A stretch of DNA of 64,000 nucleotides, taken from Dromaius novaehollandiae (Eukaryota > Chordata > Aves > Casuariiformes > Dromaiidae). The stretch lies in NCBI RefSeq assembly GCF_036370855.1, contig NC_088099.1, positions 24,705,501 to 24,769,500 of the forward strand, read 5' to 3'. This document shows, in pieces, positions 1 to 9,599 of the stretch. The notes beneath the pieces were generated by a model. The model made no database searches. It was given only the letters and a program-made list of their open reading frames with translations, and was not told where the DNA came from. The translations under genes were made by a program, and so were the position numbers. Position 1 is the first letter of the stretch; every line of letters starts with the position of its first letter.

Positions 1-840
1 TGTAAAGGAGGCTCTTAGATCCTCTCTTTCCAATGTAACAACGTCACCATCCCAGCTGGGTCCTGTTTTTCTGCAACATACTGAGCCCGCTTTGATGATT
101 AAGCAAAGATCTGCTTATGTGAGGATCCAAGTGCAGAGCAACAAAGATGAGGGAAGGCATGCGCTGGCAGTTGGAGAAGACAGAATCCCATTTTATTCCT
201 TGCCCCAAGGCCTATTCTAAAACCACTAAACAACTGAGTATATCAGCAGCCGCATCATGTCAAAAGAGGTTCCCAAAATGGTAACAGAGCTCAACACTTT
301 AAGGAATTTTCTTTATTGTGGTTAAGATAAGTGTATTTTCCATAGAATATCTTTAATATTGCACCCAAGGATTTCTTTCTGGAAAAATTAGCAATACTAT
401 CTTCATGATAATCTTGATATATAATACAAACCCCTGATATAATAGGATTTTCCTTCAGTTTCTTTCCTTACAGCCCACTGCATACACAGAATTACTGGCT
501 ACTTTTCACATGTACCTGTGGAGAAGCTTAGGTGTGTGACCACACCATCTCAGGTCTTTCTGGCATTTTGTCTCTCCTCCCTCCCCTTGCCAGCTACATT
601 TGTAGTACTACAGTAAAACAAAGGTTCAGTAGTCCTTGGCCCATACACTTCGAACATCACAACTCCTGTACACAAACCAAATGAACAAATCTTGCTCCAG
701 TATCTCTAAAGTATGAGTATCTTTTGGATCAGATGTTGATGGAGGATAGAGTAATGCTGTGAAGAGCAGAGCTCTTCTTCAGCCAGTATCCATTCTGGTC
801 CTGTTCTACAGATGCCACTGGCTTCAGGGGTGGGATCAGA

Positions 841-882
841 GTGTGTGCGTGCATGCGTGCGTGCGTGCGTGTGTGTGTGTGC

Positions 883-913
<31 letters not shown>

Positions 914-943
914 TGTGTGTGTGTGTGTGCGCGCGCGTGTGAG
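841..943. repeat. (GT)n/(CA)n microsatellite with GTGC interruptions
   Basis: About 100 bp of alternating GT with GCGTGC/GCATGT interruptions, ending in a (GC)4 stretch. On the STEAP4 sense strand it reads as CA-rich. It is alternating purine-pyrimidine and so a Z-DNA-prone tract. It lies in the putative 3' UTR or immediately downstream, depending on poly(A) site choice. Confidence 0.97.
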
Positions 944-1243
944 TCTCCTTGATAGGAGCTCGTAGGCCTGAGCTTGCATGGGCAGGATGGGGAAGAAAAG
1001 CAGATATCATGTAACAGCAGAGGTTTCTCTGGTTCTGCCCAGCCCAGGGTGAGATGCAGAGTGACAAAGGAGGGACACTGGGCATCATTTTCTTCTCTCA
1101 TATTCCTGTTAGGAATAGAGGACAGATAGATGAGGGGAAAATATACTGAGCACAACTGAAGGCCTACTCCTGTGTCAAAGCATACATGGAGCGCAGGAGC
1201 TCAACTGGCCCCTTGTTTAACTTAATCTCGTGACTGGGGTGAT

Positions 1244-1249
1244 TTTATT
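1244..1249 (-). terminator. Candidate poly(A) signal AATAAA for STEAP4
   Basis: A canonical AATAAA on the minus strand about 127 nt past the STEAP4 stop codon. Its use is unproven; alternatives are at 312-317 and 192-197. Confidence 0.45.
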
Positions 1250-1375
1250 TTACTCAGGGCCTTGCCATGTTTTTCACTTTTTTGCTCACCCTCCAATTAA
1301 AGGTCAATATGGGCTTCATTTTGATACTGCCTCCATAATCTTTTTTTTCATTTTTGATAATGCAGATTGGTCTAA

Positions 1376-1645
1376 TTATACAGCAGACTTGTTGATAATG
1401 TAGTTTGAGTGTTCTGAGTATCGAGGATTCCTCTCCCAACCCTGTCGAATTTGTGTGAGTGGTTTGTCTAGACAAGGAAATATGAGTACAAATTTAACAA
1501 CCAGTACAGTGCAGGGAACAATGAGAGAGAGCATGTAGGCGTTTGGAAGATACCATCTGTATGATGAAGCATTCAGGAACCGACTTCCACCATAAACCAG
1601 TGTGTGTGCAGTGCACAGAATCAGTGTCAGATATCCCAGCTTGGA
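1376..1645 (-). CDS. STEAP4: STEAP4 last coding exon (residues 384-472) and stop
   Basis: The exon starts at 1645 after acceptor CCTCCTAG and begins [20 protein letters not shown], containing helix 5 and the second haem ligand H397. Helix 6 follows (about 418-437, [20 protein letters not shown]), then the cytoplasmic tail with the conserved IRQGWERN motif. The TAA stop lies at plus-strand 1376-1378. The tail after GWERN runs on for about 15 residues ([16 protein letters not shown]), longer than the human C-terminus; this accounts for a total of 472 versus 459 residues. Confidence 0.93.
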   Translation of the reverse strand, partial: SKLGYLTLILCTAHTLVYGGSRFLNASSYRWYLPNAYMLSLIVPCTVLVVKFVLIFPCLDKPLTQIRQGWERNPRYSEHSNYIINKSAV

Positions 1646-4600
1646 CTAGGAGGAAACAAAGGAAAGAAAGAAAAAAAGTGGAGGTTAAAATAGTCTGTTA
1701 AACTTCAAAACAAATGGAATTTACACTACACAGTAAGTTTTATGGAATGTGCCAATTTTGGGACTAATCTGAGACTGCTGAAGTGAAACATTTATAAATA
1801 TTAAGGCTCTTATTCTTTTAAATAAAGGTTGGATGGACCTAGGTGAAATATCATTTTTGGTCTTTCTTCCTGTCAACAACGCTGCTGCTTTTTGCTAGCA
1901 CACACATACTGCCTAGTGATTGTCATATATACGAAAATGCAGAGAGAATGGCGAAAGTCAGCTCAGAGATCCAAGCTTTTTTATGCTCTAGTGCTAATCC
2001 AGCCTGAACAGCCATACAGTGCAGGTTCTGGGCCTGTGTAAAGCATTCAGTGACAGTAATCTTTCTTCGCCTTCGCCTTCGCCTTCCTCCCAGCCCAGTC
2101 CTTGCAGAGGCACTGCAGCCTGCACAAGCTTCCCCTGAACCCAGGGCTGAGATTGCAGCGTTACTGAGGGCACGCTGTTCATAGGTACAGCAAATTTTAG
2201 ACTGCACAAACTGCAGATTCCCTTCCTTGTTGTTGAGAGGATCTGTGTCATAAAGTGAATTTTCAGACTCATTTTAACTGACTTATCTTGTTAACAGTTA
2301 ACTGAGTTTTCATGTGAACTAAGGAAATTAGCCCAATAAATGGTTGAAATTAGCTGAAACATTTTGTGACTTAGTATAATTTAGCAGTTGGTAATTCTAC
2401 AATGTCCGCTTTCTGTTTGTCATTTAGGAGCTCAGGTCTTCCTTATTTTCTGCTCTTAATGTAATAATCCCAGTTCTACCATCAGCAGTGCTTAGAGCTG
2501 TTTTTTTCTTTTTTTCCTTTTTTTTAAATTTGGGAGCTGTGTAGCCATGGAGATTTTTTTTACCGTGTGATGGTAAAAAACGCACACATCACATTTGGAG
2601 ATACGAATGGAGGAGAGCGCTAAGTCACTAGTAAACCTGTCTGGGGTCACACTTTACAAGGGAATAGGAAATTTTCCAGAAGAGGCAGAGGGAAGAAGAT
2701 TTATTAAAGAAAGTCTTTTTCTTACCTGTACAAATCGAAATTCTTGCCAGTTGACGCTGTTGCTGACTGAAGGCAAGGAAGTTATTCCCAGCAGAACAAA
2801 TAAAAAAAATCCTAAAATCCCCAAAGCCAAATAAGAGTCACTAAGCCAGCCATTAGTGTTAATAAATGGATCTGTTCTGTTGTTCAGTGCCTAAAGAGAA
2901 GAAAACCAGGTATATATTGAAGTGATAGCAGTTTTAGGATCAATACGCAGAAAAAAAATGTTTGAAGATAACCAGAAGAAAACTGTTATACTTTAGCATC
3001 ATACCATTATATAAAACATTATACATAACTTTATAACATTATATAAAATGTTATACATTAACTATCTTAAAATGAATAAAAAGAACAGACCAGCTGCCTC
3101 TTTTTGGAGATTCTCTTTGAATGGCTACTCAAAAAGCAGAAGAGGCATTATATTACATATAGGTTCTGTGTCCCATTACCTATGATTCTGTGGTGCTGCA
3201 CGTTTCACACTGCTGTAGCTCTACCACTGAGAACACATATGTGATCCTTTTTTGTTAAATAAGGTCAGAAAGTCAGAATATGTGCCATTCTTAAAAGTAT
3301 ATGCAGAAATGGGGAAACATGTTTCTTTAAATTATTCTTAATTTTTAGTTTTCCTGCTTATTTTGTTAACACATAAACTACGTAGAATGAAGGGGAGAGA
3401 GAAGCAAAACTTACCTGTGAGAGGACTCTGCTATTCATTCTCCATCTTACGTAGTAGCGAATTGGGATGATAAGAGTGTACAAAACATGTAGAAAAGCAA
3501 ATGCCAAGGCTACTAGTCCAAGTTGTTTTCTACACAGCATCCATTTGTCCAGCCAGACTGGGAAACGACTGTATTTGGTACCTCTGTATAACTGAATAAT
3601 TGCAGCAAGTACACCAGGAAGATAGACCAAGGCAAGAAGGATGAGTGCCACTATAGGGCAGATCCGATTTGGTATGGAAATTGCAATAAAAAATGAAAAA
3701 TCTGTTTTTTCATAAACATAAGGGTAAATTACATCACGAGTCAAACAGTAGAAGAAGAAGAATGCAGTTAGGCCAAGAGACAAAAAGATGGGGAACTTCC
3801 ACATTGGAAAGAGCTGCAAAGGGTAATTTTCTATTTCCTGAGCAGCCAAGAGAGATCCCTGATCTAATGGTGTGAGACCCAGTGCACGAACAATATCCAT
3901 CACCATCTGTTTAGCTTTCTTGTCATCTCCACAGACAAATACCTGCAGCCAAAAACAAACAGAAGCTTTATTTTGACAAACTTTTGTGATGCTTTTTACT
4001 GCAATCCTGCATGGATGTGGAACATGAGCACAAGCTTCCTAGACTACTCGTTGGCTCTCTTGCTAGCCTTGACCTATAGAGTATTTCTTGACCAACAGGC
4101 CCAAGAACTAAGAATCAGATTCTTTCCTTTGGAGAAGGAGATTGTTTCAAGTGGCAAAATTGTATCTGTGAAAACAACAAACCATAACACACTTTGTACA
4201 AGTTTTTCCCTAGAATACTTGGATTTTAACATAACTTTTGAAGATTCTGCAAGCTGCTTGTGAGTGCATGTGGTGACATGAGATTCTGTAAGACTTTGTA
4301 GATAGGAGCAAAGTTTTCCATTGCCACTACAGTTGTCCATAAGGAGCCCAAGGAACTGGGCACAGAGATCATTAAATCATAGTTGCCCTTTCATGAAAGT
4401 AAATATTACTTCTTCCAATGTCTAGTAACATGGTGAAGAAAGCCTCTTCCCTGTGGGTGTGCAAAACAATATTCCTTTCAGAGCTGGAAGGAAGGGGGCA
4501 ATCTCTTTTATTGATCTAATTATGATGAAGGCTTGTGGAGCCTAGACTGGAGAGTCCATGGCCTTTTGTTTTGCTAAAGCCGTTTGCCTGCCATCCAAAA

Positions 4601-5752
4601 TAAAGTTAAGAATGGTTTGAGTAGCCAGCTGACACAGCGCGTTTTACAAGGGCACAGTCCCTCAGAGTAGCACATAGTGAGGCAATCATAAATGATTTTT
4701 CTTCAGGTAAGCTGTGTGCTGTTGCTTCCTGTGACCAACCCTGTGCTTGCTTGTCTGTGGTCAAGGAGCTAGTTAAAATGATTTGCACACATCGTTTTTT
4801 TAGACTTCCTTGTTGATGGGTGTTGATTTAGAAAATTCCTCACCTTTCATCCCACTTCTCCTGGTGCTCATACTCATTCTGTTGCCCCACCATCTCTCTC
4901 TCCTCCCTTTTTTTGATCTCTTCATTTTATTCTTGTTTTGGCATACCCTCTACCCTTTCTCTTTAACTTTACATCCAAGTGAACAACTGATGCACCCATC
5001 ATTTCCTCCTGGTTTTCTGTCTCTCTCTTTCTTTGTAGCTCTGTTTTCTTTCTTTCCTTGCTTCTCTGATCTCTCCTAACATCTTAATGTATTTTGAGGG
5101 TTATAAAAGGCAAGCTGTCAATATTCCTTATCAAGTCATATTAGAGCCCCAAACTAAATTTTAGCTCACATTTAATTTGATTATCTCAACCATCTCAACC
5201 TTGCCTGATTCATATATCCTGTATGTGTGTGTTTTGTCTAACTGTTGACAAACTGTATGATACAACATACTGTAAACTGCCACTGCTCAGTCTTACCTGT
5301 CGGCTTGCGTCCAGTGTGCCGGATTGCAAGGCCCAGGCTGACACAGTGTTGAAGGCTTTCACAACCTTAGCACCTGGGATCAGCTGAGCAAGGTACTCTG
5401 CGTTGGATTGAGGATACTGGTTTAATTTTAAGTTGTTGCTTACATCCACCAACACTTTTCCATGGAGAATTTCTGCCAATGGTATAAGGAAGTTGTAATG
5501 TTGCCTTGGGATTGCTATAATGATGATGGCAGCTTTCTGTGCAGCCTCTGTGTGGCTCAATACCGCTGCATCTTTGGGAATCAGGCTGGATGTCTGTGCC
5601 TGTCGGCTTCCAAACACAACGGAGTAGCCAGACTGAATCATTTTATAGCCCAGAGCTCTCCCAAAATCTCCTGTTCCAAATATGCACACTGTCTCTTTTT
5701 TGTTGGAAGCATTAGAAGTCAAAGCCATTTCGTTCGAAGGATTTGTATGCAT
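1376..5752 (-). CDS. STEAP4: STEAP4 metalloreductase, complete spliced coding region (4 coding exons)
   Basis: Joining minus-strand exons 5752-5297, 3942-3415, 2890-2726 and 1645-1376 gives one uninterrupted 472-residue protein. Family knowledge: STEAP4 is a membrane metalloreductase that passes electrons from cytosolic NADPH through FAD and one b-type haem to Fe3+/Cu2+ on the far side of plasma or endosomal membranes; it is linked to inflammation and metabolic regulation. Visible in the sequence: a dinucleotide-binding GTGDFG loop at residues 26-31, the [14 protein letters not shown] block at 132-145, six hydrophobic segments at roughly 203-221, 247-267, 290-311, 345-364, 386-402 and 418-437, and the haem histidines H304 (FLHVLYT) and H397 ([10 protein letters not shown]), numbered exactly as in human STEAP4. 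All three coding introns are phase 0 (1354, 524 and 1080 bp). Exons of 528 and 165 nt match the conserved STEAP-family sizes. N-terminal length up to ETVCIFGTG equals the human protein, which supports this start and STEAP4 over STEAP1-3. Confidence 0.96.
1646..2725 (-). other. STEAP4 intron between third and last coding exons
   Basis: 1080-bp phase-0 intron. It includes a short CTTCGC hexanucleotide repeat (three perfect units at 2065-2082) and T-rich runs near 2500-2530. No internal exon is apparent. Confidence 0.9.
2065..2082. repeat. (CTTCGC)3 short tandem repeat
   Basis: Three perfect CTTCGC units followed by a degenerate CTTCCT, inside a STEAP4 intron. Its presence produces the runs of Arg in spurious minus-strand reading frames here. 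Confidence 0.85.
2726..2890 (-). CDS. STEAP4: STEAP4 third coding exon (residues 329-383)
   Basis: This 165-nt, 55-codon exon is the conserved STEAP penultimate exon. It is bounded by acceptor TTCTCTTTAG (AG at 2892-2891) and donor GTAAGA (GT at 2725-2724). It begins ALNNRTDPF and so carries an N-glycosylation sequon, N332-R-T, in the extracellular loop between helices 3 and 4. Next come [18 protein letters not shown] (helix 4) and the family signature [20 protein letters not shown] at 364-383. Both edges are phase 0. Confidence 0.95.
2891..3414 (-). other. STEAP4 intron between second and third coding exons
   Basis: 524-bp phase-0 intron with A/T-rich imperfect repeats near 3005-3058, where two copies of an ATTATATAAAAYATTATACAT-like unit occur. 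Nothing else recognisable. Confidence 0.9.
3415..3942 (-). CDS. STEAP4: STEAP4 second coding exon (residues 153-328)
   Basis: The exon is 528 nt, the size typical of this exon across STEAP2-4. It follows the acceptor GGCTGCAG and opens with [12 protein letters not shown], closing the NADPH-binding domain. It continues through the linker [17 protein letters not shown], the first three transmembrane helices (about 203-221, 247-267, 290-311) and the conserved [13 protein letters not shown] block (260-276). H304 in FLHVLYT, in helix 3, is the expected axial haem ligand. It ends in RVLSQ before the donor GTAAGT (GT at plus-strand 3414-3413). Confidence 0.95.
3943..5296 (-). other. STEAP4 intron between first and second coding exons
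   Basis: 1354-bp phase-0 intron. Plus-strand 4850-5080 is strongly pyrimidine-rich (CT-rich), giving a purine-rich tract on the sense strand. The open frames here are low-complexity artefacts of that tract. Confidence 0.9.
5297..5752 (-). CDS. STEAP4: STEAP4 first coding exon (residues 1-152)
   Basis: This exon holds the start codon (5752-5750) and most of the NADPH-binding oxidoreductase domain: strand-loop-helix with GTGDFG (26-31), the FGSR turn (47-50) expected near the NADPH 2'-phosphate, the IIIIAI strand (76-81) and the VDVSNN motif (102-107). It ends in CGACAG followed by the donor GTAAGA, with the intron GT on plus-strand bases 5296-5295. Upstream, a pyrimidine tract and AAATAG end directly at the ATG, so the acceptor AG occupies 5754-5753 and the 5' UTR must come from another exon. 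A second in-frame Met at residue 9 is a less likely start, because human STEAP4 has the same 19-residue lead before ETVCIFG. Confidence 0.95.
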
Positions 5753-8600
5753 CTATTTAAAAAAGAAAGTAATAGGAAAAAATAAGCAAAACATCAGTCT
5801 TTTGAAAATGACAGGTTAGCATCAGTTCTGGCTATACAAAATAAACATATAAGAATTTTCTTGCTTCTTAATGTGCTTTCTGGACACTTCTGAATACATA
5901 CTCTTGGAAGATTTCTGTACAGCTTTTAAAAACAAGTTCAGGTTATTCAGTTCTTACAATCTCTTACAGTACTCTCCATCCATCTTATGTTTTTTAATAT
6001 TCAGCTGAACTATTGCTGTTTTCTACTCTCAAAGAGAAAGAGGGAGAGAAGGTGCAGGAGCACAGGGAGCAAGAGTTGCGCACACTTCAGAGTCATTTCT
6101 GCTTTCTTATGTTATAGAAAAGCATGAAAGAGGAGTGAACTAATCAGATTAGAACCTGGAAGTTCATTTCATAAAATACTTGAAGAAGAGACATTAGAAA
6201 AGCTAGCTACAAACTTATGCGTTGTCCTCAGTATTTCTGTAATATGACTGGTCAGTGCCAGTTTGTTTTATTATTGTTCTCCAAATTCCTGAAGAAAGTC
6301 ATGTGAAGCGTTTGGCCAGTGGAATTGAAATATTTCATGTTGAACATCTATTTTTGATAGTTATATATTACTCATTACTCAGAATTCTCTTTGAGGTTTT
6401 TATCTCGCCTCCTTCATCGCTGTACCTGGGAGCTTCAAAGTCTTTGATGTATTATCCATGTCGTACCAGTACATGTGCTCTGTACTTACAGAGTGAGATC
6501 CATGATACACATACAGAACCAAGAGGGTCTGCTCCAAGGGTCTTGCAGTAGAGCCACAGACTGTTACATTTACTTTACAAAAGGTGAACTGAGGACAGAG
6601 AAGCTAAGGCCCAAAGGCAGATCTCCCAGAGGAGATCTTGAGAAACCTCTCTCCTAGAATGGCCAGTAATTTAGCACTTAGAACAGCCATTTAATTTGCA
6701 TGAGGCCTGATTCAAGTCTTTCTCTGCATCTCAGGTGAGTGTATTAATTAAAGATGTGAGAATAACTGCTTTTCCAATTTGCAGGAAGGAATTGCATGAA
6801 ACAGTTAGCTAGACCTGAAGCAAATTGCTTAGCTACTGTTGTTTATTAACCCTTCACTAACATTCTTCTGTGAAGCACTGTTCAGAAAGCAACTATGCCA
6901 TTTGGGAATATTGAGATGATATTCTTCGGCTTCTTTTAAATTTCTTTTTATCCAGCACATTTTTTTCCTTTCAAAAAATCTGACATGATTTTAAATTGGT
7001 TGGGCCAAAACTTGCACTTCTTTGGTGAATAAAAAAATCAAACCTAACCCTGCTTGAGCTCCAGTTAAGGGGCATGAGAGGGAAATGCACACATGATTTT
7101 GGTGCGTGGTGTAGGGCATAAGCTCCACTAGCAAGATAGATAGAGAAATGCTTATTCTGAGAATCCTATGTCATGATTTTGGCTTGGGCTAGAGCTATGT
7201 GCAGCTTGCTAGCCCTCAGGTGGCACCAGTGCCTTTTCAACCCTGCTGTTGCCAGCCAGTGGGCAGAAAAACCCTTGGTTTTAGAGAGCTGCCAAGGGAA
7301 TTTTGTTATGGTTTGCAGGGCAGGGCATCCATTCAGGCAAAGCAGTGCCTGAGCATCTTTGCTCTCGTGGCCCGTGTGACTCGTCCAGGTGCCCCAGGAA
7401 GCTCTGCGATGTAGCAGGGTGTCGACCCCAGCTGTCCTGAGGCTGGTGGCCCAGCCACCCGGCTGGACGCTGTCTTTGTATACTTCATGAAGTAACCGAC
7501 TGAGTGCGAAAATAGATCCTCAGAGGGACCTATCTGAATGCTTCTAGCATATTTGTACGCTCTGACACATGCATACAAATGCAAAGTCTTTCGGCATGGT
7601 TAAAAAAGTCATTCTCTGAGGGCTTTATTAATTCCCATGAGGCTCTAATGGGAGTAAAGCTATAAAATTCCCTTTTGTGGATAGTCTGTATTTCAAAGCA
7701 GAACAGATGAGTTTCATATGTTATATTAATAAATGGTTGCAACTCATTATGTAGTAAGACTCAACTTTACTTTCTCTAATTTTCTTTTTACCAAAGTAGT
7801 CTCCCTATCTAAATTGGAGAATAAACCTTGTTTGTAATACACCATTGTCCAGCCGAAAACTTCTGTATCTGCCCTCAGGAAATCATTAAGCTGGTGCTGA
7901 ATGAATACGCAAATCATTCTCCTCTGCAAAGTAAGATTGAAAAAAAAAAATCAAATGGATGTTATCGGGTGATGTATTTGGTAGATCAGTTAAAGTTACA
8001 TATTGTTTAACCTTTTAAAAATATTTAATATTCACCAGCAGGAAATAAATCTTTAAAGTGTTTCCTGTGTTCGTTAATACAGAACACGTTATTTGCTAGT
8101 GAACGTTGAACTCATCTTGTCAGGAAAGAGAACAAGAGGGAGATGAAAAGAAAAATTAATGCAAGGAATACTCTTTTTGAAAAATAGTGTTTCTTAGAGC
8201 ATTATCCAATATATGAAGGGCCTTCTACATGGTAATTAATATGATTCCATAGAAAGTTGGAGAGTTAAAGCTGCCTCTAGTGCTGGTGGGCTAATCTAGC
8301 ATAATCCCATCTTTAAGAAAAGAGACAGTTTCCTTGAAAAAAGTAAGCAAAATTTGGCTTTTCTTATTAAGAAGTATTTAATAGGGATGCATACAGCTGT
8401 TATTGAATCTCTGTTATGATAGTACACACTATGTATCAAAAATAAGCTGGTCAGCAATGAATTTCTTAACAAATAAATATATTGTAAAACTTTGATTAAT
8501 TGTGCATCAGCTATTCCAGGGAATGACACGCAGATGGCAAGGTAAGTTTGATTTTAAATTCCGGGCATTACTGTAACAAAGCTGTAATGAGAGAAAGTAT
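5753..8600 (-). other. Upstream intron / 5' flank of STEAP4, no coding exon seen
   Basis: It begins on the minus strand with a clear acceptor (pyrimidine tract plus TAG) directly before the STEAP4 ATG, so the adjoining sequence is intron 1. Short open frames lack similarity to any family I recognise and lack paired splice sites. It contains one MIR-like fragment near 6564-6645. A strong donor-like GTAAGT occurs on the plus strand near 8541, without a recognisable exon. Confidence 0.7.
6564..6645 (-). mobile_element. MIR-like SINE fragment (antisense)
   Basis: The stretch TTTACAAAAGGTGAACTGAG followed by GACAGAGAAGCTAAGGCCCAA corresponds to the antisense of the MIR core, where the family has a TTTACAGATGAGGAAACTGAG-type motif then an AGAG-AGGTTAAG motif and a CCAAGG motif. 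Spacing and order agree. The copy is strongly diverged, as expected for MIR in a sauropsid. Confidence 0.5.
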
Positions 8601-8660
8601 TAATTTGCTATAATATAAGCAGTTTTGCTTATGTGCTGAAGAAGTCTGTCACAAAACATC

Positions 8661-8785
8661 TGGCTCGCTCGGCATCTGCGAGCTCAGCCCCAGCGCTCGC
8701 AGCAGGGTCTCGGGAAGCGGCAGATGGCAGCAGCGGTCTGCTCCGAGCTGCTGCGTACGCTGGGCGCTCTCAGAGCTCCGGGGGA
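8661..8785. promoter_or_regulatory. CpG-dense patch, candidate STEAP4 promoter/first exon
   Basis: About 125 bp contain about 13 CpGs and are GC-rich, in otherwise CpG-poor AT-rich DNA. It lies about 2.9 kb upstream of the first coding exon. On the minus strand a weak TATA-like TTTTATATG lies about 30-40 bp before the GC-rich part. Against it: I see no consensus GTRAGT donor on the minus strand shortly after the patch. It could equally be an unrelated CpG-rich repeat remnant. Confidence 0.3.
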
Positions 8786-8799
8786 AAACAGAAATACCA

Positions 8800-9590
8800 G
8801 CAAAGAAACATATAAAAAAATCATTCTCCATTCTTGTATATACATACCCATATATTACCTGAGAAAATGCCACAGAGATTTGTATCTATACATAATATCT
8901 TTGCTTGTGTCTATCTCCCTTACACTAGAGAACTAGTGATGCTTTTTGGTTATTTAAAAGATAATCTATGCTAGCTTCTGTAATGATTAACTACCTCCTT
9001 TCTTTTCTGCATTGTTAATGTTTTCTTATACAGTGAATTATCCCATTTTTCTTAAAATCAGTGGTAATCTCTTAGCTGGTTGCCACTTGGTCAGTAATAA
9101 AAGAAGAAACTGAAAGAACAAAAGAAGCTAGCTGTGCAAAACTGCTGTTAACTACGCAGTACACAAATCCAGAGTGGATTGGATGAAGATACGATTTTGC
9201 TCAGCAGTTATATACAGATACTTCATTTATGCAGAAATTTGAATGAAAACAGACATGGTGCTTTGTGCATGAGAAAAAGCAGGGATTACATAGCAGAAGC
9301 AGTGCCACAAAGGAAGTGCAGTACCAAAGTGAAAAAGGAGGGATGGGACAGAGACAAACCGGATTGGAAAACCAAAGGATCAGAAAGACGTAACTTGAAA
9401 CGACAGATAACACATCAGTGGAATGATTCAAAAGGTAGAATGACAAGATGAAAGGGGCAGGAAAGAGAAAATTTTACTATTTACATTTAAAAAAGAAGCA
9501 AAACAAATAGCTTTTAGAGTGGTCTCAAAAGATTATGTTTGTCTCCCTCCCTAGGGCAGGATAAACTACATTTAAACCAAGTCTGACAGA
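8800..9590. other. Non-coding, nothing recognised
   Basis: AT-rich, with purine-rich stretches on the plus strand near 9230-9450. No exon, repeat family or RNA gene recognised. Confidence 0.6.
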
Positions 9591-9599
9591 TACATGTCT

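Larger units (their letters stand above)
1..1375 (-). other. STEAP4: STEAP4 3' UTR / downstream flank
   Basis: Sequence downstream of the STEAP4 stop on the minus strand, without coding potential of its own. The first AATAAA (plus-strand TTTATT at 1244-1249) sits about 130 nt after the stop and could serve a short 3' UTR. Further AATAAA hexamers occur at 312-317 and 192-197 and could serve a long one. Mammalian STEAP4 transcripts have long 3' UTRs, so the UTR may extend through the GT/CA microsatellite or leave the window. Apparent reading frames across the microsatellite are repeat artefacts. Confidence 0.5.

Noticed and set aside
706..1155. 149-codon minus-strand frame with a long His/Thr repeat
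   Set aside because: It is the translation of the GT/CA microsatellite in the STEAP4 3' region.
3180..3195. TATGATTCTGTGG resembling the CR1 terminal octamer repeat
   Set aside because: No CR1 body sequence precedes or follows it; a single octamer match is expected by chance.
4810..5079. Leu/Phe-rich 89-codon plus-strand frame resembling a membrane protein
   Set aside because: It lies antisense inside a STEAP4 intron within a CT-rich tract.
8536..8550. Strong donor GTAAGT on the plus strand as evidence of a plus-strand exon
   Set aside because: No matching acceptor, open frame or promoter feature could be paired with it.
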